A stretch of DNA of 64,000 nucleotides from positions 1 through 64,000 of the forward strand of contig NZ_LQOL01000023.1 of the NCBI RefSeq assembly GCF_002101555.1. The letters run 5' to 3'. Under the pieces are notes generated by a model, which worked only from the letters and a program-made list of their open reading frames with translations, was not told the DNA's origin and made no database searches. The stretch's first letter is position 1. The number at the start of each line of letters is the position of its first letter. The DNA comes from Mycolicibacterium canariasense (GTDB lineage Bacteria; Actinomycetota; Actinomycetes; Mycobacteriales; Mycobacteriaceae). The position numbers and the translations under genes were made by a program. This document shows positions 1 through 11,187 of the stretch, one piece after another.

Positions 1-1
1 C

Positions 2-415
2 GCACCACCCCCACCGCCACCACCGCCGCCGGCCGTCGCCCCGACTCCGGTACTGGCCACCGACCTGCCGCCCGGGCAGGCCCAGCTGATCGTCAACGGC
101 CGCGACGCCGGCCCGATGGGCCCGGTGGTGTGCTCACATCGGGACGGCTTCAGCAGGTACACCATCGGGGAGACGTCGCTGGGGGTGACCGTGGTGATCA
201 CCGACGACGACGTGCCCTCGGTCCGGTCGGTGACCATCGGTGACGCCGGCGGGGTGTCCATCGGCTACGACGCCGACGTGTCCGAAGATCCCCCCAAGGC
301 CAGCCGCAACGGTGACACCCTGACCGTGACGGGCGCGGGTGAGGGCACCGACTCGACGAACCCGGCGCGCATCGTGCCCACCACATACGCGATCGCGGTG
401 TCCTGCCCGCCGTAA
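2..415 (+). CDS. LpqH-like (19 kDa antigen family) lipoprotein, C-terminal part
   Basis: Open from the left edge; the start, signal peptide and lipobox lie outside the window. The visible part begins with a proline-rich linker, then a domain of about 110 residues that includes GQAQLIVNGRDAG, a Cys after PMGPVV and a final Cys near the C-terminus (AVSCPP). This is the layout of mycobacterial LpqH-type lipoproteins, where two conserved cysteines bracket a beta-rich domain exposed at the cell surface. Function beyond that family is not known. The family call is by recognition only. The plus-strand DedA gene follows after 61 bases. Confidence 0.6.
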   Translation, partial: APPPPPPPPPAVAPTPVLATDLPPGQAQLIVNGRDAGPMGPVVCSHRDGFSRYTIGETSLGVTVVITDDDVPSVRSVTIGDAGGVSIGYDADVSEDPPKASRNGDTLTVTGAGEGTDSTNPARIVPTTYAIAVSCPP

Positions 416-460
416 AAATCCCCCAGGTCGCTGCGCTCCCGCCCGCCGTACAATTCCCCC
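405..460. repeat. short direct repeat at the lipoprotein gene end
   Basis: GCCCGCCGTA at 405-414 recurs at 441-450, each followed by an A/T-rich stretch and CCCCC. The first copy contains the lipoprotein stop codon. It looks like a small local duplication; no function is evident. Confidence 0.4.
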
Positions 461-476
461 GGTATCTTGGGGCCTC

Positions 477-1148
477 ATGACCACCACCCACCTGGCGCTG
501 ATGCCGGATTTCCTCGACCCGCTCAAGCTGATCGAGCAGTTCGGCACCTGGGCCCTGGTGGGCATCCTGGTCGTCGTCTTCGTCGAATCCGGTGTGCTTT
601 TCCCGATCCTTCCCGGTGACACCCTGCTGTTCGTCGCGGGCATGCTGGCCGCCGGCACCGCCGCGCAGAGTGCGGCGGTGGACACCAACTTCGAGCTGTG
701 GCAATTGCTGGTGTTCATCCCGGTGGCCGCCGTGCTCGGCGGCCAAGTCGGCTACTTCGTGGGCCGCTACCTGGGCACCGCCATGTTCAAACCGGACGCC
801 AAGGTGCTCAAGCAGAAATACCTCGACGAGGCGCACGCCTTCTTCGAGCAGCGCGGCCCGTTCGCGATCGTGCTGGCCCGCTTCGTGCCGATCGTGCGGA
901 CGCTGGCCCCGATCACGGCCGGCGCGGCGAAGATGCAGTATGGCGTGTTCACCCTCTACAACATCATCGGCGCCGTGTTGTGGGGTGTCGGCCTGACGCT
1001 GCTGGGCTACGGGCTGGGGCAGTTCGAGATCATCCAGAAACTGCTGGAGCCGATCTTCATCCTGATCGCCGTGGTGTCCCTCGCCCCGATGATCTGGGAA
1101 TGGTACAAGCGCCGCAAAGCCGCCAAGAAGGCCACCGACAACGCCTGA
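477..1148 (+). CDS. DedA family membrane protein
   Basis: 223 residues. The ATG at 477 was chosen because the protein MTTTHLALMPDF then starts like DedA relatives. Family motifs are visible: ESGVLFPILPGDTLLF near residue 40, a glycine-rich GGQVGYFVGRYLG segment, and ARFVPIVRTLAPITAG, the conserved F/Y-x-R-x-P-x-x-R block. Several hydrophobic segments and a basic C-terminus (KRRKAAKKA) indicate an inner-membrane protein. DedA proteins are linked to lipid-carrier flipping and envelope homeostasis in other bacteria; the substrate here is not known. An Rv0364 homologue next to a GH76 gene is the M. tuberculosis arrangement. The convergent GH76 stop lies 3 bases downstream. Confidence 0.85.
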   Translation: MTTTHLALMPDFLDPLKLIEQFGTWALVGILVVVFVESGVLFPILPGDTLLFVAGMLAAGTAAQSAAVDTNFELWQLLVFIPVAAVLGGQVGYFVGRYLGTAMFKPDAKVLKQKYLDEAHAFFEQRGPFAIVLARFVPIVRTLAPITAGAAKMQYGVFTLYNIIGAVLWGVGLTLLGYGLGQFEIIQKLLEPIFILIAVVSLAPMIWEWYKRRKAAKKATDNA

Positions 1149-1150
1149 CG

Positions 1151-2266
1151 TCAGGTCCGGTCGGCCGCCGTCGGCGCTTCGAGGGCGTGTGCGGCTTCCA
1201 TCAGCATCCAGCCCGACAACTGCACCGACAGATCACGCTCGGGGATCTCGGAAGCGTTGACCGCACCCTCGACGAACTCGGCCTGTTTGCCGCCCGGCGT
1301 CGGCACCTCGGCCGGGCGGTCCCAGAACGCGCCGAACAGCGGTCGGCCGTCCACCGTCTGCCGGTTCGCCCACGCCGCCTCGGCGGATGCGAGCACCAGC
1401 TCCCGGGCGGTCGCCCGCGCGGTGACATCGTCGGCGGTGTCCCCGGGCAGTCCGGTGGCCACCAGCGTCAGATACCGGGCCAGGATGGCATTGAACAGGC
1501 CGCCGTCGCCGCCGCCCGCACCCTGGATGACCCCGTCGGTGGTCATGTGCTCGCGAACCGCGGCCACCAGCCGGTGCACCCGCGCCGCATGCGCGGGGTC
1601 CTGCGTGCGGGCGGCCAGTTCGGTCTCCAAACCCAGCACCACACCCTGGCAGTAGGTGTACTGGGCGCGCACCAGGGAGCCGGCCTTGACGCCGTCGAAC
1701 ACCAGGTGGGTCTCCGGGTCGATCAGCGTCTGGTCGATCCAGTCGGCCATCTGCTGCGCCCGGCGCAGCCGGTCGTAGCGGGTCAGGAAGATGCCGGCCG
1801 GGCCGTTGGCGGGGGCGTTGAAGAACTGGTCCTGTTTACGCCACGGGATGCCGCCACCGTCCTCGGGCACCCAGGCGGTGAGGAACTGGTCGGCGAGCTT
1901 CTTGCATGCACTCGGGCGGTGCACCCCGGCAAGTCGCCCGGCCCGTTCCAGCGCCAACGCCAGCCACGCCATATCGTCGTAGTAGTCGTTGGTCCAGGTG
2001 ACGTTGCGCAGATGGTGACCGCGGATCTGCCGGGTGATCATCGAAATACGCTGTGGCGCAGGGTCCCTCAGTTGCGCGTCGATCAGGCAGTCCAGCAGGT
2101 GGGCCTGCCACCAGTAGTGCCAGGTGCCGAACAGCCGCTGTTTGCGGGCCGCGGGCCAGGCGACGACGCCCAGCTGGGTGCCCGGCACGCCCCACAGTCT
2201 CCTCAGGTGCCGCTCGGCAATGGCGGTCTCGGCACTGGCTGCGCGGTCGGCCCACACCTGATCCAT
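1151..2266 (-). CDS. GH76-family-like glycoside hydrolase (Rv0365c-like)
   Basis: 371 residues from the ATG at 2266; an in-frame TTG 18 bases upstream is less likely. An alpha/alpha-toroid type sequence is seen, with WTNDYYDDMAWLALALERAG carrying the paired Asp residues typical of GH76 (alpha-1,6-mannanase-like) enzymes, then YTYCQGVVLGLETELA and a GGGDGGLFNAILARYL block. No signal peptide is evident, so a cytoplasmic location is likely. Possible substrates are mannose-containing glycans, but this is inference. It is convergent with dedA and downstream of the RNA methyltransferase gene on the same strand. Confidence 0.7.
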   Translation of the reverse strand: MDQVWADRAASAETAIAERHLRRLWGVPGTQLGVVAWPAARKQRLFGTWHYWWQAHLLDCLIDAQLRDPAPQRISMITRQIRGHHLRNVTWTNDYYDDMAWLALALERAGRLAGVHRPSACKKLADQFLTAWVPEDGGGIPWRKQDQFFNAPANGPAGIFLTRYDRLRRAQQMADWIDQTLIDPETHLVFDGVKAGSLVRAQYTYCQGVVLGLETELAARTQDPAHAARVHRLVAAVREHMTTDGVIQGAGGGDGGLFNAILARYLTLVATGLPGDTADDVTARATARELVLASAEAAWANRQTVDGRPLFGAFWDRPAEVPTPGGKQAEFVEGAVNASEIPERDLSVQLSGWMLMEAAHALEAPTAADRT

Positions 2267-2291
2267 ACCTAGATCCTGCCTCAACCGGGCC

Positions 2292-2936
2292 CTACCAGGC
2301 CGCCGTTATGTCGGCATGGGTGCGGATCCAGGCGTGCATGGCGATCCCGGCGGCCACCCCGGCGTTGATGCTGCGGGTCGACCCGAACTGCGCGATGGAC
2401 ACCGTCATCCGCGCACCGGCGCCGGCTTCCGGGCTGATGCCGGGGCCCTCCTGGCCGAACACCAGCAGGCAGTCCCGCGGCAACGCGGTGCTTTCCAGCG
2501 GAACCGAGCCGGGCACGTTGTCCACGGCGACGACGGTCAGCCCGGCCCCGGCCGCGAAGTCCAGCAGCCCGGCGGTGCTGTCGTGATGCTGCAGCCGCTG
2601 GTAGCGATCGGTGACCATGGCGCCGCGGCGGTTCCACCGACGCCGGCCCACGATGTGCACGGTGTGCACGGCGAAGGCGTTGGCGGTGCGCACGACGGTC
2701 CCGATGTTGGCGTCGCTGCCGAAGTTCTCGATCGCGATGTGCAGCGGGTGCCTGCGTCGATCGATATCGGCGACGATGGCCTCGCGGGTCCAGTACCGGT
2801 AGGCGTCGACGACGTTGCGGGTGTCGCCGTCGCGTAACAACTCCGGGTCGTAGCGGGCAGCTTCATCTCCGGAGGGCAGCGGCCCCTCCCACGGCCCGAC
2901 GCCGGGGGTCTGGCCCCACTCGGTCGGGCCGGTCAT
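2292..2936 (-). CDS. TrmH/SpoU-family RNA 2'-O-methyltransferase
   Basis: 214 residues. The three SPOUT motifs are present: NFGSDANIGTVVRTANAF (motif 1, with the N and R expected for substrate binding), LLVFGQEGPGIS (motif 2), and VSIAQFGSTRSINAGVAAGI (motif 3). These form the knotted S-adenosylmethionine site. The enzyme should 2'-O-methylate a tRNA or rRNA ribose; the target cannot be read from the sequence. The ATG at 2936 overlaps the stop of the upstream lipoprotein gene (ATGA), so the two are probably translationally coupled. It corresponds to Rv0380c in position and type. Confidence 0.85.
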   Translation of the reverse strand: MTGPTEWGQTPGVGPWEGPLPSGDEAARYDPELLRDGDTRNVVDAYRYWTREAIVADIDRRRHPLHIAIENFGSDANIGTVVRTANAFAVHTVHIVGRRRWNRRGAMVTDRYQRLQHHDSTAGLLDFAAGAGLTVVAVDNVPGSVPLESTALPRDCLLVFGQEGPGISPEAGAGARMTVSIAQFGSTRSINAGVAAGIAMHAWIRTHADITAAW

Positions 2937-3829
2937 TTGGTGGTCCACAGCCCCGCGTGCGTGCCCACCACCGACACCGTCGGGTACAGCAGTGCGGCGT
3001 TGATCTCACCCTGCGTGCACATCGAGGCGCGCACGGCGACGGCATCCAGGCCGGCGTCCGGCAGGATCAGCAGCGAGGACCCGTAGGCCGAACAGGCATG
3101 GGACAGGCCGTTTCCCGGCAGGGTGGGGCCGGTGAGCACCATCAGCGGGCCGCCACGGCCGGCCGAGTCGTCGCGGTAGCGCTGCGCCGTCCCGTCGATG
3201 GACAGGCCGATCAGCATGTAGCCGTTACCGGAGAAGGCCGTCGGATCGCCCAATGCGGCCTCGGTCAGCTGGGTGCCGTCGGCGCGGAACGCGTCGACGC
3301 TCGTGGAGTGCAGCACCAGCCCCGCTTCGCTGTCACCGGTGGGCATCAGGCCGACCGGGAACGCCGCCGGCCAGGCCACCGTGGTCTTCGGGATGCGTTC
3401 CTCCGGCGAGTACAGGTACACCCCGCGGACCTGACTCTGGTCCCGCAGCGGGCCCAAACACACTGTGCCGCTGAGGTGTTGGGGGTCGGTGGCGGTGACC
3501 GGCCGCAGGCTCAGGCTGGTCGCGTCGGCGCAGCCACCGATGGCGTTGGACTCGATGGGATGGGCCAGCGCGCCGTACAGGCCGAACCGCAGGCTCTCCG
3601 GTTTGACGTGCGGGCCGCCGGCCTGGGCCGGGGCGGCGTCGATGTCGACGAGCACCCGGTCACCGTCGAAGCGCAGATTGGCCACCGAGACGTTCCAGCC
3701 GAGCAGCGTCAGCGATTCCCCGATCCGGGCCTGCTGCGCACCGTACGGGCCGCCGGGGGCGTCACCGCCGGAACACGCCGCCAGCAGCAGCACCGACAGC
3801 ACGGCCGCTACCGTCCGCTTCACCCGCAT
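2933..3829 (-). CDS. putative lipoprotein of unknown function
   Basis: 298 residues. The N-terminus MRVKRTVAAVLSVLLLAACSGG is a clear lipoprotein signal peptide with lipobox LAAC, so the mature protein should start at Cys19 and be anchored outside the membrane. The rest is a soluble domain with several Cys residues (GGCADA, TVCLG, HACSAYG, SMCTQG), which could form disulfides. No enzymatic motif was recognised. It starts one base after the SDR gene ends and overlaps the methyltransferase gene by 4 bases, so it sits in the middle of a four-gene minus-strand operon. Confidence 0.75.
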   Translation of the reverse strand: MRVKRTVAAVLSVLLLAACSGGDAPGGPYGAQQARIGESLTLLGWNVSVANLRFDGDRVLVDIDAAPAQAGGPHVKPESLRFGLYGALAHPIESNAIGGCADATSLSLRPVTATDPQHLSGTVCLGPLRDQSQVRGVYLYSPEERIPKTTVAWPAAFPVGLMPTGDSEAGLVLHSTSVDAFRADGTQLTEAALGDPTAFSGNGYMLIGLSIDGTAQRYRDDSAGRGGPLMVLTGPTLPGNGLSHACSAYGSSLLILPDAGLDAVAVRASMCTQGEINAALLYPTVSVVGTHAGLWTTK

Positions 3830-4615
3830 TCAGGTCCGCCCGCGGCCCTTACCGACACGTTTGGTGAAGGTGCGCACCAACTTTCGCGGTGCCAGCCGGC
3901 TGGCCGTGGTCAGCACCTTGTACTGCACGCCGGGCACGATCACCACCTCGCCCTTGGCGACCGCCGCCAGGCAGTCACGCACCACATCGGGCACCTCCAG
4001 CCAGAACCAGGACGGCGTGCCGGACATCTCGATGCCGGCGCGGTCGTGGAACTCGGTGTGCACGAAACCGGGGCACAATGCGTGCACGCCCACACCGGTT
4101 CCGTCGAGGCCGTTGGCCAGCCCCTCGGAGAACGAGATCACCCAGGCCTTGGACGCCGAGTAGGTGGACCCCCGGCCCGGCAGCAGCCCGGCCACGCTGG
4201 CCACGTTGATGACGGTGCCGGTGCCCGCCGCCAGCATGGGCGGCAGCGCGGCGTGGGTCAGCGCCATCACGGCGGTGACGTTGACGTCGAGCTGGGATTG
4301 CAGCGTCGCGTAGTCGGCTTTCCAGAACTCGCCCGAGGTGCCGAAGCCGGCATTGTTGACCAGTACCTGCACCCCGGCGGCCAGCCGGTCGGCCACCGTG
4401 CGGCGGCCGACTTCGGCCGCCAGGTCGGCGGGTAGCACCTCGACGCTGACACCGGCATGATCACGCAGTTCGTCGGCCAGCTGTTCCAGCCGGTTGGCGT
4501 CCCGGGCCACCAGCACCAGGTCGTAGCCTTCGGCGGCGTACCGGCGGGCGAAACCGGCGCCGATACCCGACGTCGGCCCGGTGATCAGTGCGACGGGATT
4601 GGCGGGGCCGGTCAC
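3830..4615 (-). CDS. short-chain dehydrogenase/reductase
   Basis: 261 residues, GTG start inside the overlap with the upstream Rv0383c-like gene (GTGA). The Rossmann cofactor motif is [14 protein letters not shown] near residue 12. NNAGFG follows near residue 88, then a catalytic Ser in INVASVAG, and YSASK with the catalytic Tyr and Lys near residue 150. This is a classical NAD(P)-dependent SDR. The substrate is unknown. The basic C-terminus ([17 protein letters not shown]) resembles SDRs that associate with membranes, but that is weak. Confidence 0.85.
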   Translation of the reverse strand: MTGPANPVALITGPTSGIGAGFARRYAAEGYDLVLVARDANRLEQLADELRDHAGVSVEVLPADLAAEVGRRTVADRLAAGVQVLVNNAGFGTSGEFWKADYATLQSQLDVNVTAVMALTHAALPPMLAAGTGTVINVASVAGLLPGRGSTYSASKAWVISFSEGLANGLDGTGVGVHALCPGFVHTEFHDRAGIEMSGTPSWFWLEVPDVVRDCLAAVAKGEVVIVPGVQYKVLTTASRLAPRKLVRTFTKRVGKGRGRT

Positions 4616-5433
4616 CGCTGATAGTGCGGAGCTTGCCGGCCATTGCGCAGCGGTGCGCGCTGGTCGACATAACGACTCACGTCGGCCCGGCCGGGCGGCA
4701 GGTCACCACGACCGGCGGGCAGTTCGGCCGGCCGGGGCAGCAGCGGGCGGCTCGGCGACCCACCGCGGCGGGCGAGCGCGGGCTGACCGGCGTGCACCCC
4801 GACGCCGTTGCGGCCCGGCTGCGGAATCGGCGGCAGCACGCGCAGCAGGTCGTTGAACTGCCGGACGGTGCGCAGGCCTTCGTCCCACTGGGCGCGGCTG
4901 CTGGTGATCGGCATGGCGACCAGCGTCCAGTTCTGCTCGTTCCACATGATCTCGGCGCAGTCGGGCGCGGTATGGGCGAACGTCACCATCCGACGGTCGC
5001 AGGCGCGGCGGGCGGCGTCGAGGTTGGTGGAGTACACCATCCGCGGGCCGATCGCGCCGAGCAGCCAGATATCGCTCTCGCGGGGCTCCTTGATGTCCTT
5101 GAGCCGCAGGTCGACGACAACGTTCGTGCCGACCTTGCGATGCAGGGCGATCACGGTGGCGACATCGTCGAGATCGAAGATGAACACGGCCTCACCGCGG
5201 ATCTGGCCGAGCACCACGTTGCGGGCGGTGACGTGCTCGCCGACGGTGGACATCACACCGCGCTTCCAGCGATCGAGGATTTCGCTGGATTCGTGCTCGT
5301 AGTCGAAGCCATGCGACTTCGCCCACGACTTACGCCGCCGGCCCAAGCCGCGCCGGCGGTCGATATCGACATACAACAACACGGCCGCCCCGGTGAAACA
5401 GAGCGCGGACAGTGTGAACCAGAGAGGGACCAT
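4612..5433 (-). CDS. conserved membrane-anchored protein (Rv0383c-like)
   Basis: 273 residues with one N-terminal hydrophobic segment (residues 4-23, [20 protein letters not shown]) followed by basic residues, a soluble domain of about 170 residues, and a proline/arginine-rich low-complexity tail. It sits just downstream of clpB on the same strand, as Rv0383c does in M. tuberculosis. Function is not known; no motif was recognised. It is the first gene of the overlapping run with the SDR, lipoprotein and methyltransferase. A strong stem-loop separates it from clpB. Confidence 0.75.
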   Translation of the reverse strand: MVPLWFTLSALCFTGAAVLLYVDIDRRRGLGRRRKSWAKSHGFDYEHESSEILDRWKRGVMSTVGEHVTARNVVLGQIRGEAVFIFDLDDVATVIALHRKVGTNVVVDLRLKDIKEPRESDIWLLGAIGPRMVYSTNLDAARRACDRRMVTFAHTAPDCAEIMWNEQNWTLVAMPITSSRAQWDEGLRTVRQFNDLLRVLPPIPQPGRNGVGVHAGQPALARRGGSPSRPLLPRPAELPAGRGDLPPGRADVSRYVDQRAPLRNGRQAPHYQR

Positions 5434-5521
5434 TGGGACCTAGCGTACTTCCTGGGACCCCTCTACCGGGAACTCGTTGCGGTCACAACCCGATTACTTG
5501 CGCTGATATTGCGCCTCACCA

Positions 5522-5567
5522 GACACAGACTCCCGCATTTCCGGGTGGAAATGCGGGAGTCTGTGTC
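5522..5567. terminator. long perfect stem-loop downstream of clpB
   Basis: Arms of 21 bases at 5522-5542 and 5547-5567 are perfectly complementary around a GGGT loop. It lies between the clpB stop and the start of the Rv0383c-like gene, in the 174-base gap 5434-5607. There is no clear T-run, so it may be an intrinsic terminator of the mycobacterial type or an mRNA-stabilising hairpin for clpB. The rest of the gap (5434-5521) should hold the promoter of the downstream operon; no box was assigned. Confidence 0.65.
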
Positions 5568-5607
5568 GTCGGGCGGATGCCCGGGGTCGTGCTCGGCGGC
5601 GGGACGC

Positions 5608-8154
<2,547 letters not shown>

Positions 8155-8210
8155 GACACCTCCCTTTCCCTGTGGAGAAAATGCTTGTCGTGATGTCCAA
8201 CGTAGTCAAG

Positions 8211-8231
8211 GTTGAGTCTGTTCCGCTCAAG
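8211..8231. promoter_or_regulatory. HAIR operator (HspR site) of clpB
   Basis: GTTGAGT at 8211-8217 and GCTCAAG at 8225-8231 are separated by 7 bases. This is a near-perfect match to the HspR consensus CTTGAGT-N7-ACTCAAG and lies upstream of clpB. HspR itself is encoded at 22326-22679. Confidence 0.85.
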
Positions 8232-8266
8232 TTTGACTTTTTTCGATTATTTTCCCGCCCCGCCGG

Positions 8267-11125
8267 TCAGGTCCGGGCCACCAGCCGCTCGGCGAGCAGC
8301 TGCGCCAGGTGCATCCCCCGGCGATCGGCCAGGTCACCGAGCTGGGTGCGGCAGGAGAACCCGTCGGCCAGGATGGGCGTCGCAACGCCGGCCGCCCGCA
8401 CGGCCGGCAGTAGCTGTTGTTCGGCCACGGCGACCGATACCTCGTAGTGCCCCTTCTCCACCCCGAAGTTCCCGGCCAGGCCGCAGCACCCCGCAAGTCT
8501 GGTCACCTCGGCGCCGGCCGCGCGGAGCAACTGGGCGTCGGCAGCCCAGCCCAACACCGAGTGGTGATGGCAGTGCGGCTGGGCGAGCACCGTCGTACCC
8601 GCCATCGCCGGCGGCTGCCAGCCCCGCGCGGCGAGCAGTTCGGCCAGCGTGCGGGTGGCGGCGCCGACCGCCTCGGCGTGCTCGCCGCCGACGAGTTCGG
8701 CCGCGTCGGATCGCAGCACCGCGGTGCACGACGGTTCCATCCCGAGCACCTGGACCCCCCGCTGCGCGGCCGGTGCCAGGGCGGACAGGGTGCGCCCGAG
8801 GATGCGCCGCGCCGCGTCGAGCTGGCCGGTGGAGATCCAGGTCAGGCCGCAGCACTGCTGCCTGTCGGTGAGCCGCGGTCGGTACCCGGCGTCCTGCAGC
8901 ACGCGCACGGTGGCGATACCGACCTCGGGCGAGAAGTAGTTGGTGAACGTGTCGACGAACAGCAGCACGTCGTCGGCACCCGGCGGCGCCGTCGCGTCAC
9001 CGTCCGAACTTGCACCGGAAACGTTGCGGCGGAACCATTTCCGGAACGTCTCGGGCGCGAAGGCGGGAACGGACCGACGCGCGTCCACCCCGGCCGCGGT
9101 CAGCACCGCCCGGCCGACACCGGGCAGCCCGATCGCCGAGTTCGCCAACCGGGGCGCCACCGCGGCCGCCTTCGCCCACCGCGGCAGCCAGCCCAGCGAA
9201 CAGTGCGAAGCGGGACGGACCCGGTGCCGGTAGCTCTGGTGCAGCACCTCGGCCTTGTAGGCGGCCATGTCGACGCCCGTGGGACAGTCCGAGGCGCAGC
9301 CCTTGCACGACAGGCAAAGATCCAGTGCCTCATGCACTTCCGGCGACCGCCAGCCGCCACGCACCTGGCCGCCGTTGACCATCTCCTGCAGTACCCGGGC
9401 GCGGCCCCTGGTGGAATCCTTCTCCTCCCGGGTGGCCGCATACGACGGGCACATCACCTCACCGATCCCGCTGTTGTCCGCGCGGCACTTGCCCACCCCG
9501 GTGCACCGGTGCACCGCCTGGCTGAAATCACCGTCGTCGTGCCGGTAGGCCAGCGCCAGGTTGTGCCGCAGGGCCGGGGCGGCGGGCACCCTGAGGTCGG
9601 CGTCCAACGGAGCGGGCCGCACCACCACACCGGGATTGAGCAGATCGTCGGGGTCGAAGGTGTGTTTGACCGCGGCCAGCAGCGCCAGTGCGTCCGGCGA
9701 GTACATCAGCGGGAGCAGTTCCCCGCGGGCCCGGCCGTCGCCGTGTTCACCCGACAGCGATCCGCCGTAGCCGGCCACCAGGGCGGCGGCAGCGAACACG
9801 AAATCCCGGAACACCGCGGTGCCGCCGGGGCGGTCCAGCGGCAGGTCGATGCGGATATGCAGGCAGCCCTCGCCGAAATGGCCGTACGGCATGCCGGTGA
9901 CCCCGAATTCGGCCATCAGCGCGTCGAAGTCGCGCAGATAGTCGCCGAGCCGGTCGGGCGGCACGGCCGCGTCCTCCCAGCCGGCATGCGCCGGACGTCC
10001 GGCGGGACTGCGGGCGGCCAGGCCGGCTCCGTCGGCCCGGATCCGCCAGAGCGCGGCGGCCCGGGCCTGATCCTCGACCACCAAAGCATCGACGGCGCCG
10101 CAGGTTTGGGCCACCTCGACGGCGCGCTGCCGCGCCTCGTCGATCGTGTCGCCCACCACCTCGACGAAAACCCAAGCCGCACCGGCGGGTAACGGCGGGA
10201 CGGCGCCGGCGCCCTTGCGCTCGCGCACCACGTCGACGATGCGCGAGTCGATACCTTCGCACGCCGACGGGCGGTGCGCCACGATCACCGGGGCGGCATC
10301 ACCGGCCGTCGCGATATCGGGGTAGCCCAGCACCACCAGCATCCGGTGGGCGGGTTCGCGCACCAGATGCACCGTCGCCTCGGTGCACACCGCGAGGGTG
10401 CCCTCGCTGCCCACCAGCAGCCGGGTGACGTCGAACCCGTTCTCCGGCAACAGGTGTTCCAGGGAGTATCCGGATACCTGGCGGCCGAACCTGCCGAATT
10501 CGGTGCGGATGGTGGCCAGCCCGGACCGTGTCACGTCGGCCAGCGCGTCGAGCACCGGCGCGGCCGGCCGGTCGCCGCCGTGCCGTCCCGACACCAGTCG
10601 CAGGTCTTCACCCGCCGCGGTGAGAACCCGCATGGCGGCGACGTTGTCGGAAGTCCGGCCGTAGCCAAGGGCCCGGGACCCGCAGGCGTTGTTGCCGATC
10701 ATCCCGCCGATGGTGCAGCGCGACAACGACGACGGGTCCGGTCCGAAACGCAGACCGAACGGCGCGGCCGCCCGTTGCAACACCGCCTGCACCAGACCGG
10801 GTTGCACCACGGCGGTGCGGGCGTCGGGGTCGACGGCCAGCACCCGGTTCATGTACCGGCTGAAATCGAGTACCACGCCGGTGCCCACCGCATTACCGGC
10901 GATCGAGGTACCACCGCCGCGTGCGGTGACGGGCACCCCCCGCTCCCGGCACACCCGTAGGACCGCCGCCACCTCGTCATGGTCGGCGGGACAGACCACC
11001 GCGGTCGGGATCACCCGGTACAGCGACGCGTCCGAGGAGTAGGCGGCCCTGCTGGTGGCGTCCACCCGGACATCGCCGATCCCGGCGGCCCGCAGGGCGG
11101 CACGCAGCGCTTGCACCTCGGTCAT
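8267..11125 (-). CDS. FAD-linked oxidase fused to Fe-S/CCG module (D-lactate dehydrogenase-like)
   Basis: 952 residues from the ATG at 11125 (an ATG at 11134 is an alternative). Order of parts: FAD-binding PCMH domain (residues ~35-210; VTARGGGTSIAGNAVG, GGMIGNNACGSRALGYGRT), FAD oxidase C-terminal domain (~250-520; LSGEHGDGRARG), ferredoxin-type Fe-S sites (CTGVGKCRADNSG and CLSCKGCASDCPTG), then CCG-type domains (CCGLTWIS; CCGLAGNFG). This is the layout of quinone-linked D-lactate or D-2-hydroxyacid dehydrogenases. The exact 2-hydroxyacid is not determined. It is divergent from a GntR/FadR-type regulator, with a 15-bp-arm palindrome directly against its start, so control by that regulator is likely. 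A type II flavohaemoglobin gene lies 5 kb away. Confidence 0.85.
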   Translation of the reverse strand: MTEVQALRAALRAAGIGDVRVDATSRAAYSSDASLYRVIPTAVVCPADHDEVAAVLRVCRERGVPVTARGGGTSIAGNAVGTGVVLDFSRYMNRVLAVDPDARTAVVQPGLVQAVLQRAAAPFGLRFGPDPSSLSRCTIGGMIGNNACGSRALGYGRTSDNVAAMRVLTAAGEDLRLVSGRHGGDRPAAPVLDALADVTRSGLATIRTEFGRFGRQVSGYSLEHLLPENGFDVTRLLVGSEGTLAVCTEATVHLVREPAHRMLVVLGYPDIATAGDAAPVIVAHRPSACEGIDSRIVDVVRERKGAGAVPPLPAGAAWVFVEVVGDTIDEARQRAVEVAQTCGAVDALVVEDQARAAALWRIRADGAGLAARSPAGRPAHAGWEDAAVPPDRLGDYLRDFDALMAEFGVTGMPYGHFGEGCLHIRIDLPLDRPGGTAVFRDFVFAAAALVAGYGGSLSGEHGDGRARGELLPLMYSPDALALLAAVKHTFDPDDLLNPGVVVRPAPLDADLRVPAAPALRHNLALAYRHDDGDFSQAVHRCTGVGKCRADNSGIGEVMCPSYAATREEKDSTRGRARVLQEMVNGGQVRGGWRSPEVHEALDLCLSCKGCASDCPTGVDMAAYKAEVLHQSYRHRVRPASHCSLGWLPRWAKAAAVAPRLANSAIGLPGVGRAVLTAAGVDARRSVPAFAPETFRKWFRRNVSGASSDGDATAPPGADDVLLFVDTFTNYFSPEVGIATVRVLQDAGYRPRLTDRQQCCGLTWISTGQLDAARRILGRTLSALAPAAQRGVQVLGMEPSCTAVLRSDAAELVGGEHAEAVGAATRTLAELLAARGWQPPAMAGTTVLAQPHCHHHSVLGWAADAQLLRAAGAEVTRLAGCCGLAGNFGVEKGHYEVSVAVAEQQLLPAVRAAGVATPILADGFSCRTQLGDLADRRGMHLAQLLAERLVART

Positions 11126-11160
11126 TCCTGGCATGCTACGTGAGTCGTAGCATGCCAGGA
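11126..11160. promoter_or_regulatory. perfect palindrome between the oxidase and GntR genes
   Basis: TCCTGGCATGCTACG (11126-11140) and its exact complement (11146-11160) flank a TGAGT spacer. The left arm directly abuts the oxidase start codon and the right arm is 27 bases from the regulator start. The likely role is the operator of the GntR-family protein, controlling both divergent genes. Confidence 0.8.
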
Positions 11161-11187
11161 ACCGCCCGGTCTTGCTACAGTGCGGCC

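Noticed and set aside
698..2272. Open frame of about 524 codons opposite the GH76-like gene and dedA
   Set aside because: Low-complexity Arg/Gly/Pro product, no motif, overlaps two supported genes.
2957..4435. Open frame of about 490 codons opposite the lipoprotein and SDR genes
   Set aside because: Composition-driven shadow of the real minus-strand operon.
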